DNA of 64,000 nucleotides from Mycolicibacterium senegalense (GCF_019645875.1 NZ_CP081000.1:5330417-5394416), one strand, 5' to 3'. Numbered from the stretch's first letter, positions 25,498 to 34,403 are shown. The notes: generated by a model not told the origin, from the letters alone. Numbers and translations are program-made.

Positions 25498-26985
25498 ATG
25501 ACAAATTCTGGCACATCGCCCTACGGCTACACCGAGACCTTGGAACGCGGCACCGGCAAATTCGCCTCGTTCGCCGTTGCCTTCGCGTTCGTCTCGATCG
25601 CCACCGGCATCTTCACCACCTACGGCAGCGTGCTCAACAGCTCCGGTCCGCTGGGCATCTGGACCTGGCCGTTCGTCATCGTCGGTCAGGTGGCGGTAGC
25701 CCTGCTGCTCGGCTCGCTGGCCGCCCGTATTCCGGTGACCGGCTACGCCTACCAATGGGTGTCGCGGCTGGCCAACCCGATTCTCGGCTGGATCACCGGC
25801 TGGATCTCGTTCACCTTCCTGGCGATCGTCGTGGTCGCAGTCGATTACACCGTGGCGGCCACCGTCGTGCCCGCGCTGTTCGACTTCACCGGAACTCCCC
25901 TGACCTCATTCGAGATCACCGCCGGCGTACTGCTGCTGCAGGCACTCCTGGTCGGGCTGTCGACCAAATGGACCGAGCGAGTCAACAACTTCGCCGTAAC
26001 CGCGGAGCTGATCGGCATGGTCGCGCTGGTGGTCCTGCTGTTCATCGTCGGCGTGATCGCGCACAAACTCTCGGTCGGCAACCTGTTCTCCCGCGGCGAC
26101 ATCCCCGCCGAGGGGTACTGGAGCTTCGGCACCGCCACCTCGGTGGGCCCGTGGATGCTCGGCTTCCTGCTCGGCGCCTTCACCATCGTCGGCTTCGAGT
26201 CCGCCGCGAACCTGGCCGAGGAAACCAAGAAACCCGAAATCGTCGTGCCGCGCGCCATGTGGCAGGCCGTGCTGGCCTCAGGAGTGCTGGGCTTCCTGTT
26301 CCTGCTGGTGGTCACCGCCGCCGTCAACGATCCGACCACGCTGGCCCAGTCGGGCACCCCGATCGCCGACGTGATCCGTGACATCCTCGGCTCGTTCGTG
26401 GGTACCGCGCTGCTCGTGCTGGTGGCGATCGCGATCTTCGCCTGCGGCCTGGTGATCCTGATGAGCGGTGTGCGCTTGGTCTGGGCGATGTCGCGCGATC
26501 AGCGTTTCCCGGGATGGCAGCTGCTGCACAAGGTTTCACCGCGTTTCCGCACCCCGGCCAACGCCACCGTGTTCATGGCCGCCACCTCGGCGGTGATCCT
26601 CGGAATCTTCTCCACGAGCACCGACGCCTTGTTCAAACTGTTCTCCGCGGCCACCCTGCTGCCCGCATCCATCTATGCCATCACCATCGCGCTCTACATC
26701 GCGACCCGCAAGAAGCTGCCGCCGAGTGCGGGATTCAGCCTGGGACGCTGGGAGGTTCCGGTTCTGGTGGTGGCCGTGGTGTGGCTGGTGTTCGAGCTCT
26801 CGTTGTTCCGCGACGCGTCCTTCAAGGACCCCTGGCTGTACGTCCTGGCGATGGTCGCCATCGGTGCCGTGTACCTCGGATACCTGCTGGTCACCCGCGG
26901 CAAGGAAGGTCTCAAGATGCCCGAGATGGCTTCGATCGACGCAGAACTCGATCAGGTCGCCGGCACCGAGGAACCCGTGAAATGA
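25498..26985 (+). CDS. APC-family amino acid/amine permease
   Basis: A 495-residue transporter with about twelve membrane helices, beginning MTNSGTSPYGYTETLERGTGKFASF. Helix 1 has the unwound substrate region FAFVSIATGIFTTYGS, and helix 6 FLLGAFTIVGFESAANLAEETKKPEIVVPRAM is typical of the APC superfamily (amino acid, GABA or choline-type importers). ATG 25498 is chosen because upstream sequence contains the hairpin. The end overlaps the kinase start (ATGA). Substrate is probably an amine, amino acid or amino alcohol to be phosphorylated by the next gene. Confidence 0.87.
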   Translation: MTNSGTSPYGYTETLERGTGKFASFAVAFAFVSIATGIFTTYGSVLNSSGPLGIWTWPFVIVGQVAVALLLGSLAARIPVTGYAYQWVSRLANPILGWITGWISFTFLAIVVVAVDYTVAATVVPALFDFTGTPLTSFEITAGVLLLQALLVGLSTKWTERVNNFAVTAELIGMVALVVLLFIVGVIAHKLSVGNLFSRGDIPAEGYWSFGTATSVGPWMLGFLLGAFTIVGFESAANLAEETKKPEIVVPRAMWQAVLASGVLGFLFLLVVTAAVNDPTTLAQSGTPIADVIRDILGSFVGTALLVLVAIAIFACGLVILMSGVRLVWAMSRDQRFPGWQLLHKVSPRFRTPANATVFMAATSAVILGIFSTSTDALFKLFSAATLLPASIYAITIALYIATRKKLPPSAGFSLGRWEVPVLVVAVVWLVFELSLFRDASFKDPWLYVLAMVAIGAVYLGYLLVTRGKEGLKMPEMASIDAELDQVAGTEEPVK

Positions 26986-28406
26986 CCGTACTGGCCATCG
27001 ACCAAGGCACCTCGGGGACCAAGGCGATCGTCGTCGACCCCGAACACGGTGTGGTCGGGTTGGCCGAGGTTCCGGTACATCCGCGTTACCTCGACGGCGG
27101 CGGCGTCGAGCAGGACCCAGCTGAGCTGCTGGAATCCGTGCTCGGCGCCGGGCGCGCCGCACTTGCCCAGGCCGGTCGCCCGGTGGAGGCGGTGTCGCTG
27201 GCGAATCAGGGCGAGACCGTGTTGGCCTGGGACCCCGACACCGGCCGGCCGCTCAGCCAGGCCATCGTGTGGCAGGACCGGCGCGCCGAGTCCCTGTGTG
27301 CAGACCTCGCCGGGCACGCCGACATGCTCGCCGCCCGAACAGGATTGGTGCTCGACCCGTACTTCTCGGCACCGAAGATGGCCTGGCTGCGCCGCAATGT
27401 CGAGACCACCGGCGTCGTGACGACATCGGACACCTGGCTGCTGCACCAGCTCACCGGTGAGTTCGTCACCGATGCCACGACGGCGAGCCGCTCGGCCGCC
27501 GTGGACCTCGGCGCCCAGGACTGGAGCCCTGAGTTGCTGGCGCTGTTCGGCCTGGACGGCGAACGTCTGCCACGGATCGCGTCCAATGACGAGATCATCG
27601 GCACCACATCGGCTTTCGGATCCGATGTCCCCGTCGGCGGCATCATCGTCGACCAGCAGGCCGCGCTGCTGGCCGAAGCCTGTCTCGAGCCCGGCATGGC
27701 CAAGTGCACGTTCGGCACGGGCGCCTTCCTGCTGTCGAACACCGGCACCACACCCGTGCGTTCGACCACCGGCCTGACCTCGTCGGTGGCCTGGCGGGTC
27801 GGAGGTGTCGACTCCTTCTGCATCGACGGCCAGGTCTACACCGCGGCCTCGGCCGTCAAATGGCTCACCTCGCTCGGCGTGATCAACGGAGCGGCAGAGA
27901 TGGACAGCATCGCCGCCTCCGACAACGCCGGAGTGCTGTGCGTGCCCGCTCTGGCCGGACTGGCCGCTCCGTGGTGGAAATCCCAGGCCACCGCGGCCAT
28001 CTCGGGGATGACACTGTCCACGGGGCGGGGTCACATCGTGCTGGCGGTGCTGCAGGGCATTGCCGCCCAGGTGGCCGAACTGGTTTCGGCCATCGGCGCC
28101 GACGCGCCGCCATTGACCCGGCTGCGGGCCGACGGCGGGCTCACCCAGTCCACTGTGCTGATGCAGGCCTGCGCCGACATCCTGCAGGTGCCCGTCGACG
28201 TCTATCCCTCGGCGCACGCCACCGCGCTGGGCGCAGCCGCGCTGGCCCGGCTCAGCCTGGCACCTGAGAAGTCGGTGGCCGACGTCGTCACCGACTGGAC
28301 CCCGTCGGCGAGTTACGAACCGCGCTGGCGCGCGGCACGTGCCGCCGAATTCCGTTCGGCCTGGCGCGTACTGGCCGAAACCACGTACAAACAGGAGATT
28401 TCATGA
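26982..28406 (+). CDS. FGGY-family carbohydrate/polyol kinase
   Basis: A 474-residue kinase. The N-terminal phosphate motif is AIDQGTSGTKAIVVD, followed by NQGETVLAWD and IVWQDRRAE, as in glycerol and xylulose kinases. The C-terminal half has VDQQAALLAEACLEPGMAKCTFGTGAF and LRADGGLTQS. The sequence sits near glycerol kinase, but the neighbouring permease is not a glycerol facilitator, so the substrate may be another polyol or hydroxylated amine. It overlaps the permease and the dehydrogenase genes by four bases each. Confidence 0.88.
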   Translation: MTVLAIDQGTSGTKAIVVDPEHGVVGLAEVPVHPRYLDGGGVEQDPAELLESVLGAGRAALAQAGRPVEAVSLANQGETVLAWDPDTGRPLSQAIVWQDRRAESLCADLAGHADMLAARTGLVLDPYFSAPKMAWLRRNVETTGVVTTSDTWLLHQLTGEFVTDATTASRSAAVDLGAQDWSPELLALFGLDGERLPRIASNDEIIGTTSAFGSDVPVGGIIVDQQAALLAEACLEPGMAKCTFGTGAFLLSNTGTTPVRSTTGLTSSVAWRVGGVDSFCIDGQVYTAASAVKWLTSLGVINGAAEMDSIAASDNAGVLCVPALAGLAAPWWKSQATAAISGMTLSTGRGHIVLAVLQGIAAQVAELVSAIGADAPPLTRLRADGGLTQSTVLMQACADILQVPVDVYPSAHATALGAAALARLSLAPEKSVADVVTDWTPSASYEPRWRAARAAEFRSAWRVLAETTYKQEIS

Positions 28407-29803
28407 ACACCCCGACCTCCGACGTGTTCGACGTCGTGGTCATCGGAGCCGGCATCGTCGGCTCCGCCATCGCGCGCGAGCTGGCCGGTTACCAACTCTC
28501 CGTTGCCCTGCTCGAAGCCCGCGACGACGTCGGCGACGGCACCAGTAAGGCCAACACCGCGATCCTGCACACCGGGTTCGACGCCAAACCGGGAACGCTG
28601 GAATCGGCCATGGTCAGCCGTGGCTACGAGTTGCTGTCCGAATATGCGAAGCACACCGGCATCCCGGTCGAGCACACCGGGGCGATCCTGGTGGCCTGGG
28701 ACGACGAACAACTCGCCGCGCTGCCTGGTTTGAAGGACAAGGCCGAGGCCAACGGGTATCACCGGTGCGAGATCGTCGACGCTGCAGCGGTATACACCGC
28801 GGTGCCCGATCTCGGGCCGGGCGCACTCGGCGGACTCACGGTGCCCGACGAATCCATCATCTGTACCTGGACGGTAAACCTCGCGCTGGCCACCGATGCC
28901 GTCAACCGGGGCACCACCCTGCTGACCGATCACCGGGTCGAGCGCGTTGAAACCGATGCAGAGGGAACCACACTGCACACCTCCGCCGGAGCTGTGCGCA
29001 CCCGGTGGGTGGTCAACGCAGCCGGCCTGGGCGCCGATGTCATCGACAACCTCTTCGGCTTCTCGCGATTCACCGTGACCCCACGCCGCGGCGAACTCAT
29101 CGTCTACGACAAGCTGGCCCGGCCGCTGGTCGACAAGATCGTGCTGCCGGTCCCCACCTCACGGGGCAAGGGAGTTCTGGTCAGCCCCACCATCTACGGC
29201 AACGTCATGCTCGGCCCCACCTCGGAGGACCTCACAGACCGCACCGCCACCGGGACCTCGGAGAGTGGATTCGAGTTCCTCCTGGAGAAGGGTCGCGCGT
29301 TGATGCCCAGGCTCCTCGACGAAGAGGTCACCGCCACCTACGCCGGGCTTCGGGCCGCGATCGACCACAGCGACTACCTGATCGAGGCCGACCCGGCCCA
29401 GCACTACCTGCTGGTCGGCGGCATCCGGTCCACCGGCCTGACCGCGGGCATGGCCATCGCCGAATACGCCCGCACTCAACTCGTCTCGGCCGGCCTCGAG
29501 CTGGTACCCGTCGATGAACTGCCCGATCCACCACAGATGCCCAACCTCGGCGAGGCATTTCCCCGCCCCTATCAGCAGGCCGAGAAGATCGCAGCCGACC
29601 CCGCCTACGGCCGGATCGTGTGCTTCTGCGAACGCGTCACCGAGGGCGAACTGCGCGACGCCTGCCATTCCGTCATCCCACCCGCAGCCCTGGAAGGCCT
29701 GCGACGACGCACCCGCGTGATGAACGGCCGCTGCCAGGCCTTCTTCTGCGGTGCCGAGGTGCAGTCGGTGTTCGAGCGGGAATCCCAGGAGATCAACAAG
29801 TGA
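28403..29803 (+). CDS. FAD-dependent glycerol-3-phosphate dehydrogenase-like oxidoreductase with [2Fe-2S] domain
   Basis: A 466-residue protein. The N-terminus is a DAO-type FAD domain with VVIGAGIVGSAIARELAGY and a C-terminal FAD contact GGIRSTGLTAGMAIAEY. Residues about 405-460 form a BFD-like [2Fe-2S] domain with IVCFCERVTEGEL and MNGRCQAFFCG, that is CxC and CxxxxC ligands. This is the layout of GlpA-like anaerobic-type G3P dehydrogenase subunits. Overlapped with the kinase (ATGA), so it probably oxidises the phosphorylated product. Confidence 0.85.
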   Translation: MNTPTSDVFDVVVIGAGIVGSAIARELAGYQLSVALLEARDDVGDGTSKANTAILHTGFDAKPGTLESAMVSRGYELLSEYAKHTGIPVEHTGAILVAWDDEQLAALPGLKDKAEANGYHRCEIVDAAAVYTAVPDLGPGALGGLTVPDESIICTWTVNLALATDAVNRGTTLLTDHRVERVETDAEGTTLHTSAGAVRTRWVVNAAGLGADVIDNLFGFSRFTVTPRRGELIVYDKLARPLVDKIVLPVPTSRGKGVLVSPTIYGNVMLGPTSEDLTDRTATGTSESGFEFLLEKGRALMPRLLDEEVTATYAGLRAAIDHSDYLIEADPAQHYLLVGGIRSTGLTAGMAIAEYARTQLVSAGLELVPVDELPDPPQMPNLGEAFPRPYQQAEKIAADPAYGRIVCFCERVTEGELRDACHSVIPPAALEGLRRRTRVMNGRCQAFFCGAEVQSVFERESQEINK

Positions 29804-31038
29804 GCACCTACGACGTCGCGATCATCGGCGGCGGGCCCGCAGGCCTCACCGCCGCGGCGGAGCTGGCGCACGACTCGAACCTGAATGTCGTTGTGCTGGA
29901 ACGCGAATCCGAGGCAGGCGGGATTCCGCGGCACAGTGACCACCCTGGCTACGGCATCCGCGACATGTTGACCTTCATCAGCGGGCCGACGTACGCCCGC
30001 CGGCTGGTTCGCGAGGCGACGGCGGCCGGGGCGGAGATCCGCACGGCCACCATGGTCACCGGCTGGGCCGGTGAAAAGTCTCTGGAGCTCACCTCGCCGG
30101 CCGGGCGCGAACAACTCGACGCCCGTGCGGTTGTCCTTGCCACCGGTGCTCGCGAGCGGGCCCGGCCGGCGCGCCTGATCCCCGGTGACCGGCCCGGCGG
30201 CGTCTACACCACCGGGCAGTTGCAAAACACTGTGCACCTTCAGCGTCGCAGCGTAGGCAAGCGCGCCGTCGTGATCGGCGCTGAGCTGGTCAGCTACTCG
30301 GCCGTGCTCACGCTCAAACATGCCGGCTGCGAAACCACCCTGATGACAAGCGAATACCCGTCGCCCGAGTCGTATGCGGTGTTCAACCTCGCGGGTCGCA
30401 CCCCGCTGATGAACGTCGAGGTCGCCACCACCACCCGGGTGACCCGCATCATCGGTAGAGGTGTCGTGGTCGGCGTCGAAATCGAGAACACCCGCACCGG
30501 CCGGCGCCGCATCGTGGCCTGCGACACCGTGGTGTTCACCGGTGACTGGATTCCCGACCACGAGCTGGCCCGCACGGCGGGGCTCGACATGGACCCGAAA
30601 AGTCTCGGGCCTGTCGTCGACACCACGCTGCGAACCAGCCGGGAAGGTGTGTTCGCGATCGGTAACCTGCTGCACCCGGTGGACACCGCCGACATCGCCG
30701 CGCTCGACGGCCGCCACGTGGCTGCCCAGGTGCGTCGCTACCTGAGCGGCGCGGCCACGCCCAGCGAGGGAGTCCGGATCGAGGCCGCGGCTCCCCTGCG
30801 CTGGGTGGCACCGGGCCTGCTGCGGCCCGGTGACCCTGCGCCAGCGCGGCACCGCCTGCTGCTGTGGACCGACACCCTGGTGCGCATACCGAAAGTGGTT
30901 GCCCGCCAGGATGGTACGGTCATCGGCCGGAAGACCCTGCCCTGGCCGGCCTCGCCGGGCCGGGTGTTCCGGGTGCCGTCGAGCATTCTCGACAAGGCCG
31001 ACCACCGCGGCGGGGCGGTCACCCTCTCTCTGGGGTGA
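29800..31038 (+). CDS. FAD/NAD(P)-binding oxidoreductase, partner of the dehydrogenase
   Basis: A 412-residue flavoprotein starting with GTG 29800, overlapping the previous stop. It has AIIGGGPAGLTAAAELAH near the N-terminus, VLATGARER, and a second Rossmann motif AVVIGAELVSYSAVLTLKHAG. No redox-active Cys pair of the thioredoxin reductase kind is seen. In other bacteria such a protein forms a complex with the GlpA-like subunit and passes electrons onward; a DUF1667 small subunit often follows but is missing here. It overlaps the convergent P450 gene by 20 bases. Confidence 0.85.
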   Translation: MSTYDVAIIGGGPAGLTAAAELAHDSNLNVVVLERESEAGGIPRHSDHPGYGIRDMLTFISGPTYARRLVREATAAGAEIRTATMVTGWAGEKSLELTSPAGREQLDARAVVLATGARERARPARLIPGDRPGGVYTTGQLQNTVHLQRRSVGKRAVVIGAELVSYSAVLTLKHAGCETTLMTSEYPSPESYAVFNLAGRTPLMNVEVATTTRVTRIIGRGVVVGVEIENTRTGRRRIVACDTVVFTGDWIPDHELARTAGLDMDPKSLGPVVDTTLRTSREGVFAIGNLLHPVDTADIAALDGRHVAAQVRRYLSGAATPSEGVRIEAAAPLRWVAPGLLRPGDPAPARHRLLLWTDTLVRIPKVVARQDGTVIGRKTLPWPASPGRVFRVPSSILDKADHRGGAVTLSLG

Positions 31039-32302
31039 ACGTGATGTTCAGTTCGGTGAGACCGCGCAGCAGGAACGTCGGCTCGTAGGAGTACCGGCGC
31101 TGCCCCGCTGCGCCGTGGACCGACTCGTCAATGGCGATGTCGCGCATGCGATCCAGCAGGCGAGCCACGGTGATCTGCCCCTCGACCCGGGCCAGCGGTG
31201 CCCCGGCACAGGTGTGGATGCCGCGCCCGAAGGCGATGTGCTCACGGACATTCGGCCGGTCGATACGAAACTGGTCGGGCTCATCGAACTTGCGCGGATC
31301 GCGGTTGGCCGCGCCGAGACACAGCATCAGCACGGTGCCGGCCTTGATCGGCACACCGGCCAGCGTGGTGGACTTGCGACACAGCCGGAAGTCGATCTTG
31401 GTGGGGCTCTGGATCCGCAGTGCCTCCTCGATGAAAGCCGGGATCTGGTCCGGGTTTTCCCGCAGCTGCTGCTGGAACTCGGGCCGGTCACCGAGGGTCT
31501 GCACCGCGGCGCTGAGCAGTTTGGTGACGGTCTCCTGCCCGGCGGCGAACAGGAATGTCGCCGGGCGCACCACCTCGAGCAGCTCGGGGACAGAGCCGTC
31601 GGGATACGTCGCGGCGGCCATTCCGCCCAGGACATCGGCGCGAGGGTTCTCGCGACGCTCGGCGATGTAACCGCTGAACTTGTCGTCCAGGTACTGCAGC
31701 GGGTTGAGCCCGACCGCTTCACCGTCGAGCGCACCGACACGGCTACCCGGCTGCTTGCCCGCGCCGAGGGCCAACCGGAACTCGGCGCGATCTTCCTCGG
31801 GCACACCCAGCAGATCGGTGATGGCAAGAGTGGCGAACGGCTTGGCGTATTCCGACAGGAATTCGCATTTGCCGTTCGCGATGAACTCGTCGAGCTGGCG
31901 GTCGGCCAGCTGCCACATGTAGTCCTCGTTCTCCTTGAGCCGGCGCGGGGTCAGCAGCCGGCTCAGCAGCGAGCGGGCCCGCTCGTGTTGCGGTGGGTCC
32001 ATCACGACCATGTGCTCGAAGATGGGGAACTCGTGGCGGTGCGCCTCGATCTGCTCGGTGATGTCGTCGCCCTCGGGCTCGAAAGGCAGCGGCGGGAACG
32101 GGCCACCGATGGCGTTCACCGCCGAGAACGAGGCGTGGTCCTTGAAGGCCGCCATGACTTCCTGATAGCCGGTCACCGCGACCACGCCGTGATGCGGCTC
32201 GGTGAACACCGGTCCGTTGCTTCGCAGGTATTCGTAATACTCGTAGGGGTCCTGGGCGACGGCCGGATCGGCGAAGTAGTCGACTGAAGCGAGATCGGTC
32301 AT
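31019..32302 (-). CDS. Cytochrome P450
   Basis: A 427-residue bacterial P450. The I-helix has FAAGQETVTKLL, the ExxR motif is EEALRIQSP, and the haem loop FGRGIHTCAG puts the ligand at about Cys365. No membrane anchor is seen, so it is soluble. It lies three bases after the ferredoxin gene, its likely electron donor. A TetR-type operator precedes the pair. With the mycofactocin-type SDR of the same module it would hydroxylate a hydrophobic, perhaps terpenoid, compound and oxidise the alcohol; the substrate is inferred only. Confidence 0.93.
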   Translation of the reverse strand: MTDLASVDYFADPAVAQDPYEYYEYLRSNGPVFTEPHHGVVAVTGYQEVMAAFKDHASFSAVNAIGGPFPPLPFEPEGDDITEQIEAHRHEFPIFEHMVVMDPPQHERARSLLSRLLTPRRLKENEDYMWQLADRQLDEFIANGKCEFLSEYAKPFATLAITDLLGVPEEDRAEFRLALGAGKQPGSRVGALDGEAVGLNPLQYLDDKFSGYIAERRENPRADVLGGMAAATYPDGSVPELLEVVRPATFLFAAGQETVTKLLSAAVQTLGDRPEFQQQLRENPDQIPAFIEEALRIQSPTKIDFRLCRKSTTLAGVPIKAGTVLMLCLGAANRDPRKFDEPDQFRIDRPNVREHIAFGRGIHTCAGAPLARVEGQITVARLLDRMRDIAIDESVHGAAGQRRYSYEPTFLLRGLTELNITFTPERG

Positions 32303-32305
32303 GGC

Positions 32306-32542
32306 TCACTGGCCTTTCGTGCTGGTGTTGAGCAGGCTGATCGCCTGGCGCGGGCAGGCGTCGACGGCAGATTTGACGTTGTCCCAGGTAGCTTGATCCC
32401 ACTGCCCGTCCACCGGGGCAGCGCCGGCCACCTCGTCGTCGGACAGGTCGAACACCTCAGGGGCAAGTTGGATGCACAGTGCATGGCCTTCGCACAGGTC
32501 GGCGTCAACCAGGACCCTGGCCGCACTCATGTCTTCGGGCAT
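32306..32542 (-). CDS. P450-associated ferredoxin, probable [3Fe-4S]
   Basis: A 78-residue small acidic ferredoxin. The cluster motif is CEGHALC, later followed by DACPRQAI, that is CxxHxxC...CP. The His in place of the central Cys is the variant found in several mycobacterial P450 partner ferredoxins and points to a [3Fe-4S] rather than a [4Fe-4S] cluster. The ATG at 32542 has GAGGAA six bases upstream. It is first in the ferredoxin-P450 operon. Confidence 0.92.
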   Translation of the reverse strand: MPEDMSAARVLVDADLCEGHALCIQLAPEVFDLSDDEVAGAAPVDGQWDQATWDNVKSAVDACPRQAISLLNTSTKGQ

Positions 32543-32561
32543 CTGTTTCCTCAGTTCTGAA

Positions 32562-32579
32562 TTTGATCAGTCGATCAAA
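32562..32579. promoter_or_regulatory. TetR-type operator, copy 1
   Basis: TTTGATCAGTCGATCAAA: arms TTTGATC/GATCAAA around AGTC. It lies between the ferredoxin-P450 operon and the TetR gene, so can control both. The identical 18-mer recurs at 34127-34144. Confidence 0.85.
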
Positions 32580-32594
32580 CCGTTAGGATGGCTC

Positions 32595-32684
32595 ATGCTT
32601 ACCACCCCCGACATTCGGCGGTCAAGGTTCCCGGCCCACATGAAATATCCGTTGTCGGGCAATGACTTTGGAGAGCTGCCCTGA
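32595..32684 (+). CDS. Possible 29-residue leader peptide before the TetR gene
   Basis: A short frame beginning MLTTPDIRRSRF and ending NDFGELP. AGGA lies a few bases before its ATG, and its stop overlaps the TetR start (TGATG), which would couple translation of the two. It could be a chance frame, but the spacing and overlap are what a leader or a real micro-ORF would show. Function unknown. Confidence 0.35.
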   Translation: MLTTPDIRRSRFPAHMKYPLSGNDFGELP

Positions 32685-33277
32685 TGGCGGCGGCACGTGC
32701 GACGAAGGAAAAGGACGCGGGCACCCGCAAGCGCCTCATCGAGGCGACCGCCCAGGTGATCCGCGACGAGGGCTACGCCGCGGCCACCACCCGACGCATC
32801 GCGGCCGTCGCCGGGGTGCGCTCGGCACTCGTCTACTACTACTTCGACACTCTCGACGACCTCTACATCGCGGTGCTGCGCAGCGGTGCCGATGTCGCCC
32901 TGGCCCGGCTGCGCGAGGCCATCACCACCGACGACCCACTGCGGGCTCTGTGGCTGATCAACTCCGATACGCGAGTGACCGGCCTCAACACCGAATTCAT
33001 GGCACTGGCCAACCACCGCAAGGCGATCGGCGTGGAACTCAAGGCATACTCCGAACGGGTCCGCGACATCGAGGCGACCGCCATGGCAGGAGTCCTGCGC
33101 GCCCACGGTGTGGACATGGAGGAGTTTCCGCCGGTGGTGATGTCGATGCTGCTCACCCAGTCCGCCCGCAGCCTGTGCAACGAAGAGGCGGTCGGCGTGA
33201 CCGACGGCCACGCCGAGTTCCGCGCCTTCGTCGAACGGTTCCTGCGCCGGTTCGGCAGCGACGCGACCGCTACTTGA
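32684..33277 (+). CDS. TetR-family regulator of the P450/ferredoxin/SDR module
   Basis: A 197-residue TetR protein. The HTH is TTRRIAAVAGVRSALVYYYFDTLDDLYIAVL. The ATG at 32684 is preceded by GGAGAG. It is divergent from the ferredoxin-P450 operon and convergent (8-base overlap) with the SDR. The two copies of TTTGATC-N4-GATCAAA, one at each promoter of the module, are the likely binding sites, so it should control itself, the P450 pair and the SDR. Confidence 0.9.
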   Translation: MAAARATKEKDAGTRKRLIEATAQVIRDEGYAAATTRRIAAVAGVRSALVYYYFDTLDDLYIAVLRSGADVALARLREAITTDDPLRALWLINSDTRVTGLNTEFMALANHRKAIGVELKAYSERVRDIEATAMAGVLRAHGVDMEEFPPVVMSMLLTQSARSLCNEEAVGVTDGHAEFRAFVERFLRRFGSDATAT

Positions 33278-34109
33278 GCATGCTGCCCGCGTCGACCGTG
33301 ACCGGCAGACCCGTGATGTAGCGGGCCTCATCGGAGGCCAGGAACAGCACCGCATTGCTGATGTCGACAGGCTCGACCCAGCCGACCGGAAGCACGTGCA
33401 TCAACTGGGCAACGACGGCCATGTCGTCGGGGCCCGGGTTCTCCAGGTCCGGCCGGAACAGCTTCATCGTGCCCTCGTTCATGAACATCGGGGTGTTGAC
33501 GTTCGTCGGACACACCGAGTTCACCCGGATCGAGTGCTGACCCAACTCCACCGCGAAGCTGCGCATCAGGCCGATCACGCCGTGCTTGGCCGCGATGTAG
33601 TGGCCGGTGTGCGGGTAGGCCTTCAGACCCCCGACTGAGCTGGTCAGGACGATCGAACCGCCCCGGCCGCCCGAAAGAATATGCGGCACCGCGGCTTTCA
33701 CGGTTTTCCAGACACCCGACAGGTTGACGCCGATCATGTCGTCCCAGTCGGATTCCTTGGTCTCGTGCAGAACATCGCCGCCGTTACCGATGCCGGCGTT
33801 GGCCACCACGATGTCGAGCCGGCCGAGCTGCTCGACACCGCTGTCGACAGCCTCCTTGAGCGCGTCGAAGTCACGCACGTCGAGCTCCGCGGTGACGATC
33901 CGGCGATCCAGCCCCTTGACCAGATCCGCCGTTTCGGCCAGGTCGTCCGGGGTGGACGCGGGAATCGCGCTGGTGTCGGTGACCGGGGCACAGACGTCCA
34001 CCGCGATGATGTCGGCACCTTCTTGCGCCAATCGCAGCGCATGGCTGCGCCCCTGCCCGCGCGCCGCCCCCGTAACGAGGGCAACCTTCCCCTCGACTCT
34101 GCCTGCCAT
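33270..34109 (-). CDS. Mycofactocin-coupled SDR family oxidoreductase, third copy
   Basis: A 279-residue SDR with VTGAARGQGRSHALRLAQEG, an insert VDVCAPVTDTSAIPASTPDD of the mycofactocin type, VANAG and HYIAAKHGVIGLM. The ATG at 34109 is best placed because AAAGGA lies five bases before it; 34115 is possible. Its promoter carries the second copy of the 18-bp operator. It probably oxidises the alcohol formed by the P450. Confidence 0.88.
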   Translation of the reverse strand: MAGRVEGKVALVTGAARGQGRSHALRLAQEGADIIAVDVCAPVTDTSAIPASTPDDLAETADLVKGLDRRIVTAELDVRDFDALKEAVDSGVEQLGRLDIVVANAGIGNGGDVLHETKESDWDDMIGVNLSGVWKTVKAAVPHILSGGRGGSIVLTSSVGGLKAYPHTGHYIAAKHGVIGLMRSFAVELGQHSIRVNSVCPTNVNTPMFMNEGTMKLFRPDLENPGPDDMAVVAQLMHVLPVGWVEPVDISNAVLFLASDEARYITGLPVTVDAGSMLK

Positions 34110-34126
34110 GGCCATCCTTTCGGCGT

Positions 34127-34144
34127 TTTGATCAGTCGATCAAA
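34127..34144. promoter_or_regulatory. TetR-type operator, copy 2
   Basis: Identical 18-mer to 32562-32579, 18 bases before the SDR start at 34109 on the minus strand. This ties the SDR to the P450/TetR regulon. Confidence 0.85.
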
Positions 34145-34179
34145 CAATCGCATTGCCCACCGAGGGTGTCAAGGCCGGC

Positions 34180-34196
34180 TTTGATCGACCGATCAG
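34180..34196. promoter_or_regulatory. Degenerate third TetR operator
   Basis: TTTGATC-GACC-GATCAGC keeps the left arm and four bases of the right arm. It starts 53 bp (about five helical turns) from copy 2, as an auxiliary site would. Confidence 0.45.
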
Positions 34197-34378
34197 CACC
34201 TTCCGGCACTCAGACTGGAGATCCCCGCTGTGCACTCAGGAAACTCTCAGCTTGAGGGATCACACCCTGGCGCCGGCGCGACCCTGAACTGGAATCGCAG
34301 AGCCGCCCGTGAGCTGCGCTTTCATATCGCAAACCCAGTGCACTCACAGCTCAAACATAGGTAAATAGGCGTCCTAAT

Positions 34379-34397
34379 TTAGGTAAGGCATACCTAT
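34379..34397. promoter_or_regulatory. IdeR-like iron box A of paralogue 2
   Basis: TTAGGTAAGGCATACCTAT matches the 19-bp iron box TTAGGTTAGGCTAACCTAA at 15 positions. Confidence 0.75.
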
Positions 34398-34403
34398 TGC
34401 TGC

